The notes under the pieces are model-generated. The model did not search any database and was not told the DNA's origin. It worked only from the letters and a program-made list of their open reading frames with translations. 62,645 bases of DNA from Hylemonella sp. GTDB taxonomy: Bacteria; Pseudomonadota; Gammaproteobacteria; Burkholderiales; Burkholderiaceae_C. The stretch covers positions 1 to 62,645 of the forward strand of contig JAUYQZ010000042.1 in assembly GCA_030695415.1 (NCBI GenBank), in the 5' to 3' direction. This document shows, one piece after another, positions 48,849-56,800 of the stretch; within the stretch, counting starts at the first letter, position 1; every line of letters starts with the position of its first letter. Made by a program: the position numbers and the translations under genes.

Positions 48849-51212
48849 CTACGCCGATGCGGGCGCAGGAACCGGGTTGGTCGATGAGGAATGCGGGGCT
48901 TTCCCGGCCAGGCGAAGGGCATTGCCGATCACCAGCAGCGAGCTGCCGGCCATGCCCAGGCCGGCCAGCCAGGGTGGCATCCAGCCCACGAGGGCCAACG
49001 GCACGGCCACCACGTTGTAGGCGCCGGCCCAGATGAGGTTCTGCCGCACGATGCGCAGCGTGGCGCGCGCCTGGATGAGCGTGTGCACCACGTCCATCAC
49101 CTGCCCGCCCTGGATCACGTAGTCCGACTGGGCCTGCGCCAGCGGCGCGGCCTGGCCGAGCGCAAATGAGGTGTCGGCGCGCGCGAGCACCGGTCCGTCG
49201 TTGAGGCCGTCGCCCACCATGGCGATGGTGAGGCCCTGCGCCTGCAGCCGGGTCACCTCCACCAGCTTTTGCTCGGGCGTGGCGCCGGCAATCACGTGGT
49301 CCACCCCCACCGCCTGGCCCACGGCCTCGGCGGCGGCGGCGCGGTCACCCGAGAGCAGCCAGCTGCGAACGCCCAGCGCGCGCAGGGCCTGCACCGCTTC
49401 GCGAGCGTCTTCCCGCAGGCCTTCTTCCAGCGTGAAGCTGGCCATCCAGCCCTCGTCGTCGCTGAGGTGGGCGCGTGGCGCGTCTTCCCCTGCGGTGGCC
49501 ACGGGTGCCCCGCAGAACTCGGCCGAACCCAGCCGCACGCCGCTGCCGTCCGGCAAACAGGCCTGCATGCCCTGCCCCGCCACCTCGGTCACGTCCACCA
49601 GAGTCAGCCCAGTGGAATGCTGCGCCAGCGCACGGGACACCGGGTGCAGCGAGCCCGCTGCCATGGCCCCTGCCAGGGTCAACGCCTGCTCGCGACCGAC
49701 ACCGGCTCGCGTGCTCACTTCACGCAGCACCAGCCGGTCGTGGGTGAGCGTGCCGGTTTTGTCGAACACCACGGCGTTGATGTTGGCCAGCGTCTCGAAC
49801 GCCTGCAGCCGGCGCACGAGCACGCCGCGGCGCGCCAGCGCCCCGGCCGAAGTCAGCATGGCCGCCGGCGTGGCCAGCGAAAGCGCACACGGGCAGGTGA
49901 CGATGAGCACCGCCACCGCCACGGCCAGCGCGCGGGTGTGGTCGATCTGCCACCAGTAAACGCCAGCCACTGCTGCGGCCAGCAGCACCAGCACGAGGAA
50001 CGGCGCGGCGATCCGGTCGGCCAGGATGGCCAGGCGCGGTTTCTCGGTGGAGGCCTGCTCCATCAGCTTGACGATCTGGGCAAAGCGCGTGTCGCGCCCG
50101 ACCTGGGTCACGCGCACGCGCACCGGGCCACCCAGGTTGAAACTGCCGGCCACCACGCCCTGCCCCTGTTCACGCGTGACCGGACGCGATTCGCCAGTGA
50201 GCAAGGCTTCGTCCACCGTGGCCAGTTCGCTGAGCAGCTCGCCGTCGGCCGGAAAGGCCTGGCCGGCCTGGAGCTGTACCACGTCGCCGACCACCAGGCG
50301 GCGGATGGACACCGTCTCAAAGCCTTTCGCGGTCTCGCGCTCGCACACTGCTGGCAAGCGATTCATCAGGCTGTCGAGCGCACCGGCCGTGCGGTCGCGC
50401 GCCTTGAACTCAAGGTAACGCCCGCCGAGCAGGAAAAACACAAACATGGTCAGCGAGTCGAACCAGACCTCGTAACCCCAGGGCCCGGTGGGGTCGAAGG
50501 TGGCGGCCGAACTCACGAGAAAGGTGACCAGGATGCCGATGGAGACCGGCGTGTCCATGCCCACGCGGCCGTGCTTGAGGTCGCGCCAGGCACTCTCGAA
50601 AAACGGTCCGCTGGCGAAAAACACCACCGGCAGGCTGAGCACCCAGCTGGCCCAGCGCAGCAACTGGTCGATGTCGGCCGGGATCTCGCCCGGCTCGGTC
50701 ACATACGCAGGCCACGCGTACATCATCACCTGCATCATGCAGAAGCCCGCCACGAACAGGCGCCACAGGCCTTGCCGGGTTTCACGCAAGCGCTCGCTGA
50801 TGCTCAGGGCCTGATGCATGGGCAGCAGGCGGTAACCGCGTTCGCCTACCACCTGTGCCAAGCTGGACATGCGGGTGGCAGCAGGGTCCCAGCGCAGCGT
50901 GAGCCGTCGCGTGGCCGCGTGCACCCGTGCCTGCTGCACGCCCGGCAGCCCTTGCAGGGCTGATTCCACCGTGTCGGCACAGGCGGCGCAATACATCCCC
51001 TGCACCATCAACACCGACTCAGCGACATCCCCGTCTGCCAGTTCAATGCGCTGGGTGAAGGTCTCCTGCTCCACCGGATCGTCGAGCACGGCGAAATTGT
51101 CGGTGACGGTGAGCTGGCCGCGGTGGTCGCCCAGCCAGTCGGTCGCGGGGGTTGCAGGGGTGGGTTCGGCAAGCACAGGCCGCACCGGGAGCACGGACGC
51201 GGCCTGGTTCAT
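48849..51212 (-). CDS. ccoI: copper-transporting P1B-type ATPase CcoI/FixI
   Basis: 787 residues from the ATG at 51212 (MNQAASVLP); an upstream ATG at 51242 would add ten. An N-terminal heavy-metal domain has GMYCAACADTVE (CxxC). Eight membrane helices, the transmembrane CPC in TCPCALSLATP, the phosphorylation site DKTGTLTHD and GDGLNDGP in the ATP domain identify a CcoI-type copper exporter that supplies cbb3. An FNR box at 51247-51260 and a -10-like TACGCT on 51224-51219 at class II spacing would start transcription at about 51212, supporting the shorter start and a very short or absent 5' leader. Confidence 0.93.
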   Translation of the reverse strand: MNQAASVLPVRPVLAEPTPATPATDWLGDHRGQLTVTDNFAVLDDPVEQETFTQRIELADGDVAESVLMVQGMYCAACADTVESALQGLPGVQQARVHAATRRLTLRWDPAATRMSSLAQVVGERGYRLLPMHQALSISERLRETRQGLWRLFVAGFCMMQVMMYAWPAYVTEPGEIPADIDQLLRWASWVLSLPVVFFASGPFFESAWRDLKHGRVGMDTPVSIGILVTFLVSSAATFDPTGPWGYEVWFDSLTMFVFFLLGGRYLEFKARDRTAGALDSLMNRLPAVCERETAKGFETVSIRRLVVGDVVQLQAGQAFPADGELLSELATVDEALLTGESRPVTREQGQGVVAGSFNLGGPVRVRVTQVGRDTRFAQIVKLMEQASTEKPRLAILADRIAAPFLVLVLLAAAVAGVYWWQIDHTRALAVAVAVLIVTCPCALSLATPAAMLTSAGALARRGVLVRRLQAFETLANINAVVFDKTGTLTHDRLVLREVSTRAGVGREQALTLAGAMAAGSLHPVSRALAQHSTGLTLVDVTEVAGQGMQACLPDGSGVRLGSAEFCGAPVATAGEDAPRAHLSDDEGWMASFTLEEGLREDAREAVQALRALGVRSWLLSGDRAAAAEAVGQAVGVDHVIAGATPEQKLVEVTRLQAQGLTIAMVGDGLNDGPVLARADTSFALGQAAPLAQAQSDYVIQGGQVMDVVHTLIQARATLRIVRQNLIWAGAYNVVAVPLALVGWMPPWLAGLGMAGSSLLVIGNALRLAGKAPHSSSTNPVPAPASA

Positions 51213-51246
51213 GCCTGAAGCGTAATCGGGGTCTTGTTTCATGGGC

Positions 51247-51260
51247 TTGATCCAAGTCAA
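51247..51260. promoter_or_regulatory. FNR-type box shared by ccoI and a universal stress gene
   Basis: TTGATCCAAGTCAA (TTGAT-N4-GTCAA). On the plus side TACTCT (51282-51287) and on the minus side TACGCT (51224-51219) both lie at the distance expected for a -10 of an FNR class II promoter, so one box may drive both genes. Confidence 0.85.
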
Positions 51261-51321
51261 CCACAAGTGGGCCACCTGCGCTACTCTGCGGACTCGAACA
51301 ACAAACTTGAAGGAGCAAGCC

Positions 51322-51765
51322 ATGTACAAGCGCATCCTGGTGGCCACCGACGGCTCGAAACTCTCCAAGATGGCGGTGGAACACGCCATCAACCTGGCCG
51401 ACCTCACCGGTGCCGAAGTGGTTGCCCTGAAGGTGGTGCCGCGTTATCCGCAGACGTACTTTGAAGGCGGCGTGGCGCTGGCAGCGGCAGAAATTTCCCG
51501 CATCGAAGCCCAGTGGAACGAGGAAGCCATGACCGCCGTGAACGCGGTGAAGTCGGCCGGGCAGTTGCGCGAAGTCAAGGTCAAGCCTGTCACCGTGAAG
51601 TCGGACCTGATCGCCGAGGCCATCATCGCCACGGCCAAGCGCAACAAGTGCGACCTGATCGTGATGGCTTCGCATGGCCGCCGTGGCTTGAAGCGCCTCT
51701 TGCTGGGCAGCGAGACCCAGCAAGTCCTGACGCACTCACACACGCCTGTGCTCGTCCTGCGCTGA
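51322..51765 (+). CDS. universal stress protein (UspA family)
   Basis: 147 residues. Typical start MYKRILVATDGSKLS; ATP-binding pattern near the end, ASHGRRGLKRLLLGS, in which the first Gly of G-x2-G-x9-G-S is Ala. ATG at 51322 is preceded by AAGGAG. The FNR-type box 62 bp upstream with TACTCT suggests induction at low oxygen, as known for several Usp proteins of facultative proteobacteria. Cytoplasmic; specific role not deducible. Confidence 0.92.
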   Translation: MYKRILVATDGSKLSKMAVEHAINLADLTGAEVVALKVVPRYPQTYFEGGVALAAAEISRIEAQWNEEAMTAVNAVKSAGQLREVKVKPVTVKSDLIAEAIIATAKRNKCDLIVMASHGRRGLKRLLLGSETQQVLTHSHTPVLVLR

Positions 51766-51831
51766 CTTGACCTCGATCTCACAGGGCTGAGGGGCCCGGT
51801 GTAGAGTGGGCGCGCATTCACGCCCACCGCC

Positions 51832-53199
51832 ATGCCGCCTTCACCGCACACGACGCCGAAGTTCGTCACCGGCTCCACGCTCAGACACGTCATCAACATG
51901 ACCGCCACCGGCTCCATCGGGCTGGCGGCGGTTTTTTTCGTGGACGTGCTCAACCTGTTCTACATCTCGCAGCTGGGCGAGAAGCAGCTGGCCGCTGCCG
52001 TGGGCTACGCGGGCACGCTGCTGTTTTTCCTCACATCATTGGCCATCGGCCTGTCGATCGCGGCCACCGCGCTGGCCTCGCGCGCCCTGGGGCGCGGCGA
52101 GCGCGACCAGGCGAAGGTGATCGCTGGCGCATCGCTGGTGCTCATGGCCTTGTTCATGGGGGTCGCGGTGGCCCTGGTCTACCCGTGGTTGGCCCAGCTG
52201 CTCGCCGTGCTCGGAGCCACCGGCGAAACCGCCGACCTCGCCCTGCGCTTCACGCGCTGGGTGTTGCCCTCGGCCATTCCACTGGGGCTGGGCATGTGCC
52301 TGGCGGCGCTGCTGCGCTCGCTCGGTGATGCCCGCCGGGCCATGTACGTGACCCTGGGTGCGGGTGCGGTGTCGGCGGTGCTCGACCCACTGCTCATCCT
52401 GGTGTTGGGCTGGGGGCTGGACGGTGCTGCGGTGGCCACGGTGGTTGCGCGCTGCTCCATGGTGTTCATCGGCCTGCACGCCCTGCTGCGCGTGCACCGG
52501 CTGTTTGCTTGGCCCGATGGAGATGTGCTCCGAAACACCCTCAAGCCCTTTCTGGCCATCGGCGTGCCGGCCGTGCTCACCCAGGTGGCCACGCCGGTGG
52601 GCAATGCCTTCGTCACCGCGGCCATCGCGCCCTTTGGTGACAACGCGGTGGCGGGCTGGGCGGTGATCGTGCGCTTGATCCCGGTGGCCTTTGTGGCCTT
52701 GTTTGCGTTATCGGGCTCGGTCGGCCCGATCCTTGGCCAGAACCTGGGCGCCCGCCGCTTTGATCGCCTGCGCAGCACGGTGCGCGACAGCCTGAAGGTC
52801 ACACTGGTTTATGTGCTGGTGGTGTGGTTGCTGATGGCGCTGGGCAGCGGCTTCATCGCCACCGCGTTCGGTGCGCAGGGCGAAGCGCGCGAACTCATCG
52901 TGTTCTTCTGCGTATTCGTGGCGGGCAGTTTTTTCTTCAACGGCGCGCTGTTCGTGGCCAACGCGGCGTTCAACAACCTGGGCTTTGCCTTCTATTCCAC
53001 GGCGCTCAACTGGGGCCGCGCCACGCTGGGCGTGGCTCCTTTCATCTGGATCGGTGCGCAGTGGTTTGGTGCGCGTGGTGTGTTGGCGGGGTACGGTCTG
53101 GGGGTGGTGGTGTTCGGGGTGGTGGGCTTGTGGTTGAGTCGACGGGTTCTGAAGCGATTGGAGCGGGAGGCCACTTCTTCCGGCCTTGCTTCTCGTTAA
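51832..53199 (+). CDS. MATE-family efflux transporter
   Basis: 455 residues, about twelve membrane helices in two homologous halves (first half SIGLAAVFFVDVLNLFYISQ, second half FLAIGVPAVLTQVATPVGNAF). GQNLGARRFDRL after helix 7 is typical of MATE proteins. Cation-driven drug or metabolite export; substrate unknown. Transcribed alone, convergent with matB across a 224-bp repeat-containing gap. Confidence 0.92.
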   Translation: MPPSPHTTPKFVTGSTLRHVINMTATGSIGLAAVFFVDVLNLFYISQLGEKQLAAAVGYAGTLLFFLTSLAIGLSIAATALASRALGRGERDQAKVIAGASLVLMALFMGVAVALVYPWLAQLLAVLGATGETADLALRFTRWVLPSAIPLGLGMCLAALLRSLGDARRAMYVTLGAGAVSAVLDPLLILVLGWGLDGAAVATVVARCSMVFIGLHALLRVHRLFAWPDGDVLRNTLKPFLAIGVPAVLTQVATPVGNAFVTAAIAPFGDNAVAGWAVIVRLIPVAFVALFALSGSVGPILGQNLGARRFDRLRSTVRDSLKVTLVYVLVVWLLMALGSGFIATAFGAQGEARELIVFFCVFVAGSFFFNGALFVANAAFNNLGFAFYSTALNWGRATLGVAPFIWIGAQWFGARGVLAGYGLGVVVFGVVGLWLSRRVLKRLEREATSSGLASR

Positions 53200-53423
53200 C
53201 TTGAGGTTGATCGCCTGCGCTTCTTCGAATGCTTGCGGACGTGGCGTGCACCCTTGCGCGCCACTGCCAACACACCCTTCGCGCGCCAACGAGGTCGGCG
53301 GCAGCCGGGCTGTCCGGCGCAGCGGCATAAAGGAGGAGCACGGGGCGCAGCCCCGGGCGGGGGACAGCCGCGGAGCCGGTCAGCCCGGTTGCCGCCGACC
53401 GGAGCAGGCCAACGAAGCGAAGC
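53200..53423. other. 224-bp convergent intergenic region
   Basis: Separates the ends of the MATE gene and matB. It holds the nested inverted repeat listed separately at 53293-53400. I see no coding sequence in it and no T-run of a standard terminator. Confidence 0.5.
53293..53400. repeat. 108-bp nested inverted repeat
   Basis: Outer arms 53293-53318 and 53375-53400 are reverse complements with 2 mismatches in 26 (left begins GGTCGGCGGCAG, right ends TGCCGCCGACC). Inside lies a second hairpin, CGGGGC at 53341-53346 with GCCCCG at 53350-53355. It could act as a bidirectional terminator for the convergent genes or be a small non-coding mobile repeat. Confidence 0.8.
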
Positions 53424-54965
53424 TCAAGCAAACAAAGACTTGTGCTGATCGCGAAGCAGGTTCTTCTGCACCTTCCCCATCGTGTTCCGCGGCAACTCAG
53501 TCACCAAAAAACACCGCTTGGGAATCTTGAAGTTCGCCAGACGCGACTTCAGCGAAGCGAGCACCTGAGCAGCGTCCACCTGCGCACCCGGCTTGGCAAT
53601 CAACAAAGCCACCCCCACCTCACCAAAGTCAGGATGCGGCACACCGATGACCGCACTCTCCACCACACCGGGCATCTCGTTGATGTAGCCCTCGATCTCG
53701 GCCGGGTAGACGTTGTAGCCGCCCGAGATGATCAGGTCCTTGCTGCGACCCACGATGTTCACGTAGCCCCGCTCGTCAATGCGACCCACGTCGCCGGTCT
53801 TGAAAAATCCGTCGGCGGTGAATTCTTCGGCAGTCTTCTCCGGCATGCGCCAGTAACCCTTGAAGATGTTGGGCCCGCGCACCTGAATGCCGCCGATCTC
53901 GCCCGTCTGCACCAGGTTGCCGTCGTCACCCATCACACGCAACTCCACACCCGGCAACGGAAAACCCACCGTGCCGCCGCGCCGCTCGGTGGCGCCGCCA
54001 TGGCGCGCGTCGGCAGTGCAGGGGTTGGAGGTCAGCATGGCAGTCTCGCTCATGCCGTAGCGTTCCAGGATGGTGTGACCCGTGCGGGCCTTCCAGTCGT
54101 TGAACGTTTCGATCAACAAGGGCGCCGACCCCGAGATGAACAAACGCATGTGTGCCGCCTGCTGCGCCGTGAGTGTGGGCTCGGCCAGCATGCGGGTGTA
54201 CAGCGTGGGCACGCCCATGAACACCGTGGCTTCGGAAAACTTGGCAATCGCCAGCTTCGGGTCGAACTTCGACATCCAGAACATCTTGCTGCCGTTGATC
54301 AGCGCGCCGTGGATGGCCACGAACAGGCCGTGCACGTGGAAGATCGGCAGCGCGTGGATCAACACATCGTCGGGACGCCAGCCCCAGTAGGTCTTGAGGA
54401 CTTCTGCGTTGCTGCGCAGGTTGCCGTGCGTGAGCATGGCACCCTTGCTGCGGCCGGTGGTGCCGCTGGTGTAGAGGATGGCGGCGAGGTCGTCGTCCTT
54501 CCGAACGACGGGCGTGTGACGGTCGCTCATGTGGGCGGCACGCTCCAGCAGGCTGCCGGTGCGGTCGTCGCCCAGCGTGAACACGTGGCGCGTGCCGGCG
54601 GTGAACGCGATCTTGCTGACCCAGCCAAACTGGCCCGGGCTGCACACCACCACCGCAGGCTCGGCGTTGCCGATGAAGTACTCGATTTCCGCGCTCTGGT
54701 AGGCGGTGTTGAGCGGCAAAAACACATGGCCCGCGCGCAGCGTGGCGAGATACAGCACCAGCGCTTCGACCGACTTTTCCACCTGCACGGCCACGCGCGA
54801 GGCGCTCGGCAGCGCCAGCGAATCGAGCAGGTTGGCCACCATGGCCGAGGCGCGGTCGAGGTCGCGCCAGGAGTAGTGCAGACCGTCGTCGGTCTCGATG
54901 GCCACGCGGTCAAGGTCTTGCGGGAAGGCCGCGCGCAGGGCGGCAAAGAGGTTGGTGTTGTCCAT
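53424..54965 (-). CDS. matB: malonyl-CoA synthetase (malonate-CoA ligase)
   Basis: 513-residue acyl-adenylate enzyme. P-loop YTSGTTGRSKGAML, RYGMSETAM, TGDVGRIDERGYVNIVGR and the C-terminal catalytic Lys in NTMGKVQKN. The opening NLFAALRAAF and the HVHGLFVAIHGALINGSKM region are like characterised MatB. Activates malonate to malonyl-CoA. The ATG at 54965 begins the conserved N-terminus; a longer open frame upstream has no homologous sequence. Last gene of the gntR-MCD-tctC-crotonase-matB operon, 32 bp after the crotonase stop. Confidence 0.93.
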   Translation of the reverse strand: MDNTNLFAALRAAFPQDLDRVAIETDDGLHYSWRDLDRASAMVANLLDSLALPSASRVAVQVEKSVEALVLYLATLRAGHVFLPLNTAYQSAEIEYFIGNAEPAVVVCSPGQFGWVSKIAFTAGTRHVFTLGDDRTGSLLERAAHMSDRHTPVVRKDDDLAAILYTSGTTGRSKGAMLTHGNLRSNAEVLKTYWGWRPDDVLIHALPIFHVHGLFVAIHGALINGSKMFWMSKFDPKLAIAKFSEATVFMGVPTLYTRMLAEPTLTAQQAAHMRLFISGSAPLLIETFNDWKARTGHTILERYGMSETAMLTSNPCTADARHGGATERRGGTVGFPLPGVELRVMGDDGNLVQTGEIGGIQVRGPNIFKGYWRMPEKTAEEFTADGFFKTGDVGRIDERGYVNIVGRSKDLIISGGYNVYPAEIEGYINEMPGVVESAVIGVPHPDFGEVGVALLIAKPGAQVDAAQVLASLKSRLANFKIPKRCFLVTELPRNTMGKVQKNLLRDQHKSLFA

Positions 54966-54997
54966 GTTCTGGTCAGCAATGTGGTGTGACAAAAAAA

Positions 54998-55759
54998 TCA
55001 GAAGACTGCAGGCCGTTTGGCCAGAAAAGCCGTGATGCCCTCGCGGTGTTCGGCGCTGTCGGCGTAGCGGAAGGCACCGTCTCCCGTTGGAGCCGCAGCG
55101 CCCTGCGTGGCCCGCAAGGCCTGTTTGTTGAGCCGCGCGGCCTGCGGCGACAACGCAACGATGCGCTGCGCACGCGCCAGCACGGCGCTGGTGAGCGTGC
55201 CGTCGGGCAGCACGGTGTTCAGGAAGCCGCGCGCCTTCATCTCGGTGGCGTCGAACACCGCAGCCTCCAGCAGCATTTCGCGTGCGGTCGCTGCACCGGC
55301 TTCGCGGGCCACGAGCGCGGTCTCGCGCGGCGCCATGGGAAAACCCAGCTTGGCGATGGGGGCGCCGAAGCGCGCGCCGGCCGAGGCCACGCGAATGTCG
55401 CAACAGCTGGCCATCTCCACCCCGGCGCCCATGCAGTTGCCTTCGATCTGCGCGAGCAGCGGCAGGTCACACGCGAGCATCGCACCCAGGCCACCCCACA
55501 CTTCGTCTTCGTGAAAAGCGCGCAAGGCGACCTCGTCGAATCGGAAGTCGGGGTACTCGGCAATGTCGCCACCCGCGCAAAAATGACCGCTCTCGCCAGC
55601 CACGATCACGCAGCGTATGTCGGCTCTGCCCTGCAAGTCCCCGAAGACTGCCTTGAGTTCACGCCACATCGCGCGCGACATGGCGTTGAACTTTCCCGGA
55701 TGAGAAAGGGTCACTTGCGCCACCTGACCATGCATGGTCAGGTGGACTCGTCCGCTCAC
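54998..55759 (-). CDS. crotonase-fold (enoyl-CoA hydratase/isomerase family) protein
   Basis: 253 residues from a GTG at 55759, chosen because it lies 13 bp after the tctC stop and keeps the first beta strand (RVHLTMHGQVAQVTLS); an internal ATG at 55735 would remove it. Oxyanion-hole motif HFCAGGDIAEY and GNCMGAGVEMAS, with the first catalytic Glu, are present. The second crotonase Glu, usually in FGxPE, is replaced: the sequence reads FGAPIAKLG. Classical hydratase activity is therefore doubtful. Context points to malonyl-CoA or a derivative as substrate. A 26-bp perfect palindrome overlaps its first codons. Confidence 0.85.
   Translation of the reverse strand: MSGRVHLTMHGQVAQVTLSHPGKFNAMSRAMWRELKAVFGDLQGRADIRCVIVAGESGHFCAGGDIAEYPDFRFDEVALRAFHEDEVWGGLGAMLACDLPLLAQIEGNCMGAGVEMASCCDIRVASAGARFGAPIAKLGFPMAPRETALVAREAGAATAREMLLEAAVFDATEMKARGFLNTVLPDGTLTSAVLARAQRIVALSPQAARLNKQALRATQGAAAPTGDGAFRYADSAEHREGITAFLAKRPAVF
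55720..55745. repeat. 26-bp perfect palindrome at the crotonase start
   Basis: Begins CCACCTGACCATG and continues as its exact reverse complement, with no loop. It is centred between 55732 and 55733 and covers codons 5-14 of the GTG-initiated frame, including the alternative ATG. A perfect dyad of this length inside coding sequence is unlikely by chance. Confidence 0.9.
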
Positions 55760-55772
55760 AGAGGTCAACTGA

Positions 55773-56765
55773 TCAGTCCAGCTTGGCGCCCGATGCCTTG
55801 ACCACGGCGGCCCACTTGCGCACTTCACCCTTGACGAACGCGTCAAACTGCGCACCGCTCACGTTGGCGAACTCGGCGCCCTGGTTGGCCCACACCGCCT
55901 TGGCTTCGTCGGTGCTCACCGCCTTGCGGATCTCTTCGATCGCACGAGCCTGGGCATCGGCCGGTGTGCCCTTGGGCGCCCACACGCCGTACCAGGTGGT
56001 CACGTTGTAGTCGGGCATGCCGAGTTCGGCGGCGCAAGGCACGTCGGGGAAGGCCGGGTTGCGCTTGGGGCCCGAGACCATCAGCGCCTTGATGCGCCCA
56101 CCCTTGATGTGGCCCGCCGATGAACCCAGACCGTCGAACATCATGTCGACCTGACCGGCGATCAAGTCGTTGAGCGCGGGGCCTGCGCCGCGGTAGGGGA
56201 TGTGCGTGATGAAGGTGTTGGACTGCTGCTTGAACAGCTCACCCGCGAGGTGGTGCGAGGTGCCGCCACCGGCCGAGCCGTAGTTGAGCTTGCCGGGGTT
56301 GGCCTTGACCTGCGCCATGAACTCCTTGAAGCCGGCGCCCGGGATGTTCTTGGGGTTGACCACCAGCACCTGCGGCACGCTGGCCACCAGGATCAGCGGG
56401 ATCAGGTCGGTCTCGATGTTGTAGTCGAGGCGGGGATACATGCTCGGAGCGATGGTGTGGTGCACCGCGCCCATGAACAGGGTGTAACCATCGGGCACGG
56501 CCTTGGCCGCGATGCCGGCACCCAGCGTGCCGCCAGCACCGCCACGGTTGTCGATCACCAGGCTCTTGCCTGCCAGACGCGTGAACTGCGCGGCCATGGG
56601 GCGGGCAAACGCATCGGTGCCGCCGCCAGCGGGGAACGGGACGATCATCGTCACCGGCTTGGTGGGCCAGGTGGACTGGGCGTAGGCCGCAGTGCCGGTA
56701 CCAAAAACGGCGGCGCCCGCGACGGCAGCGCGCAGGACATCCCTGCGATTGAAGTTGTCGGTCAT
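55773..56765 (-). CDS. tripartite tricarboxylate transporter substrate-binding protein (TctC/Bug family)
   Basis: 330 residues. Signal peptide with twin arginines (NRRDVLRAAVAGAAVFG, cleaved near AYAQ), then the family opening WPTKPVTMIVPFPAGGGTDAFARPMA and DNRGGAGGTLG. Periplasmic binding of a carboxylate. Start at 56765 has GGAGA upstream. No TctA/TctB membrane genes are present, as for most Bug proteins in Burkholderiales. Position in the malonate operon suggests malonate or a related diacid as ligand. Confidence 0.93.
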   Translation of the reverse strand: MTDNFNRRDVLRAAVAGAAVFGTGTAAYAQSTWPTKPVTMIVPFPAGGGTDAFARPMAAQFTRLAGKSLVIDNRGGAGGTLGAGIAAKAVPDGYTLFMGAVHHTIAPSMYPRLDYNIETDLIPLILVASVPQVLVVNPKNIPGAGFKEFMAQVKANPGKLNYGSAGGGTSHHLAGELFKQQSNTFITHIPYRGAGPALNDLIAGQVDMMFDGLGSSAGHIKGGRIKALMVSGPKRNPAFPDVPCAAELGMPDYNVTTWYGVWAPKGTPADAQARAIEEIRKAVSTDEAKAVWANQGAEFANVSGAQFDAFVKGEVRKWAAVVKASGAKLD

Positions 56766-56800
56766 GTTTTTTGTCTCCTGTGGTTTTGAAAAAAACAGCG

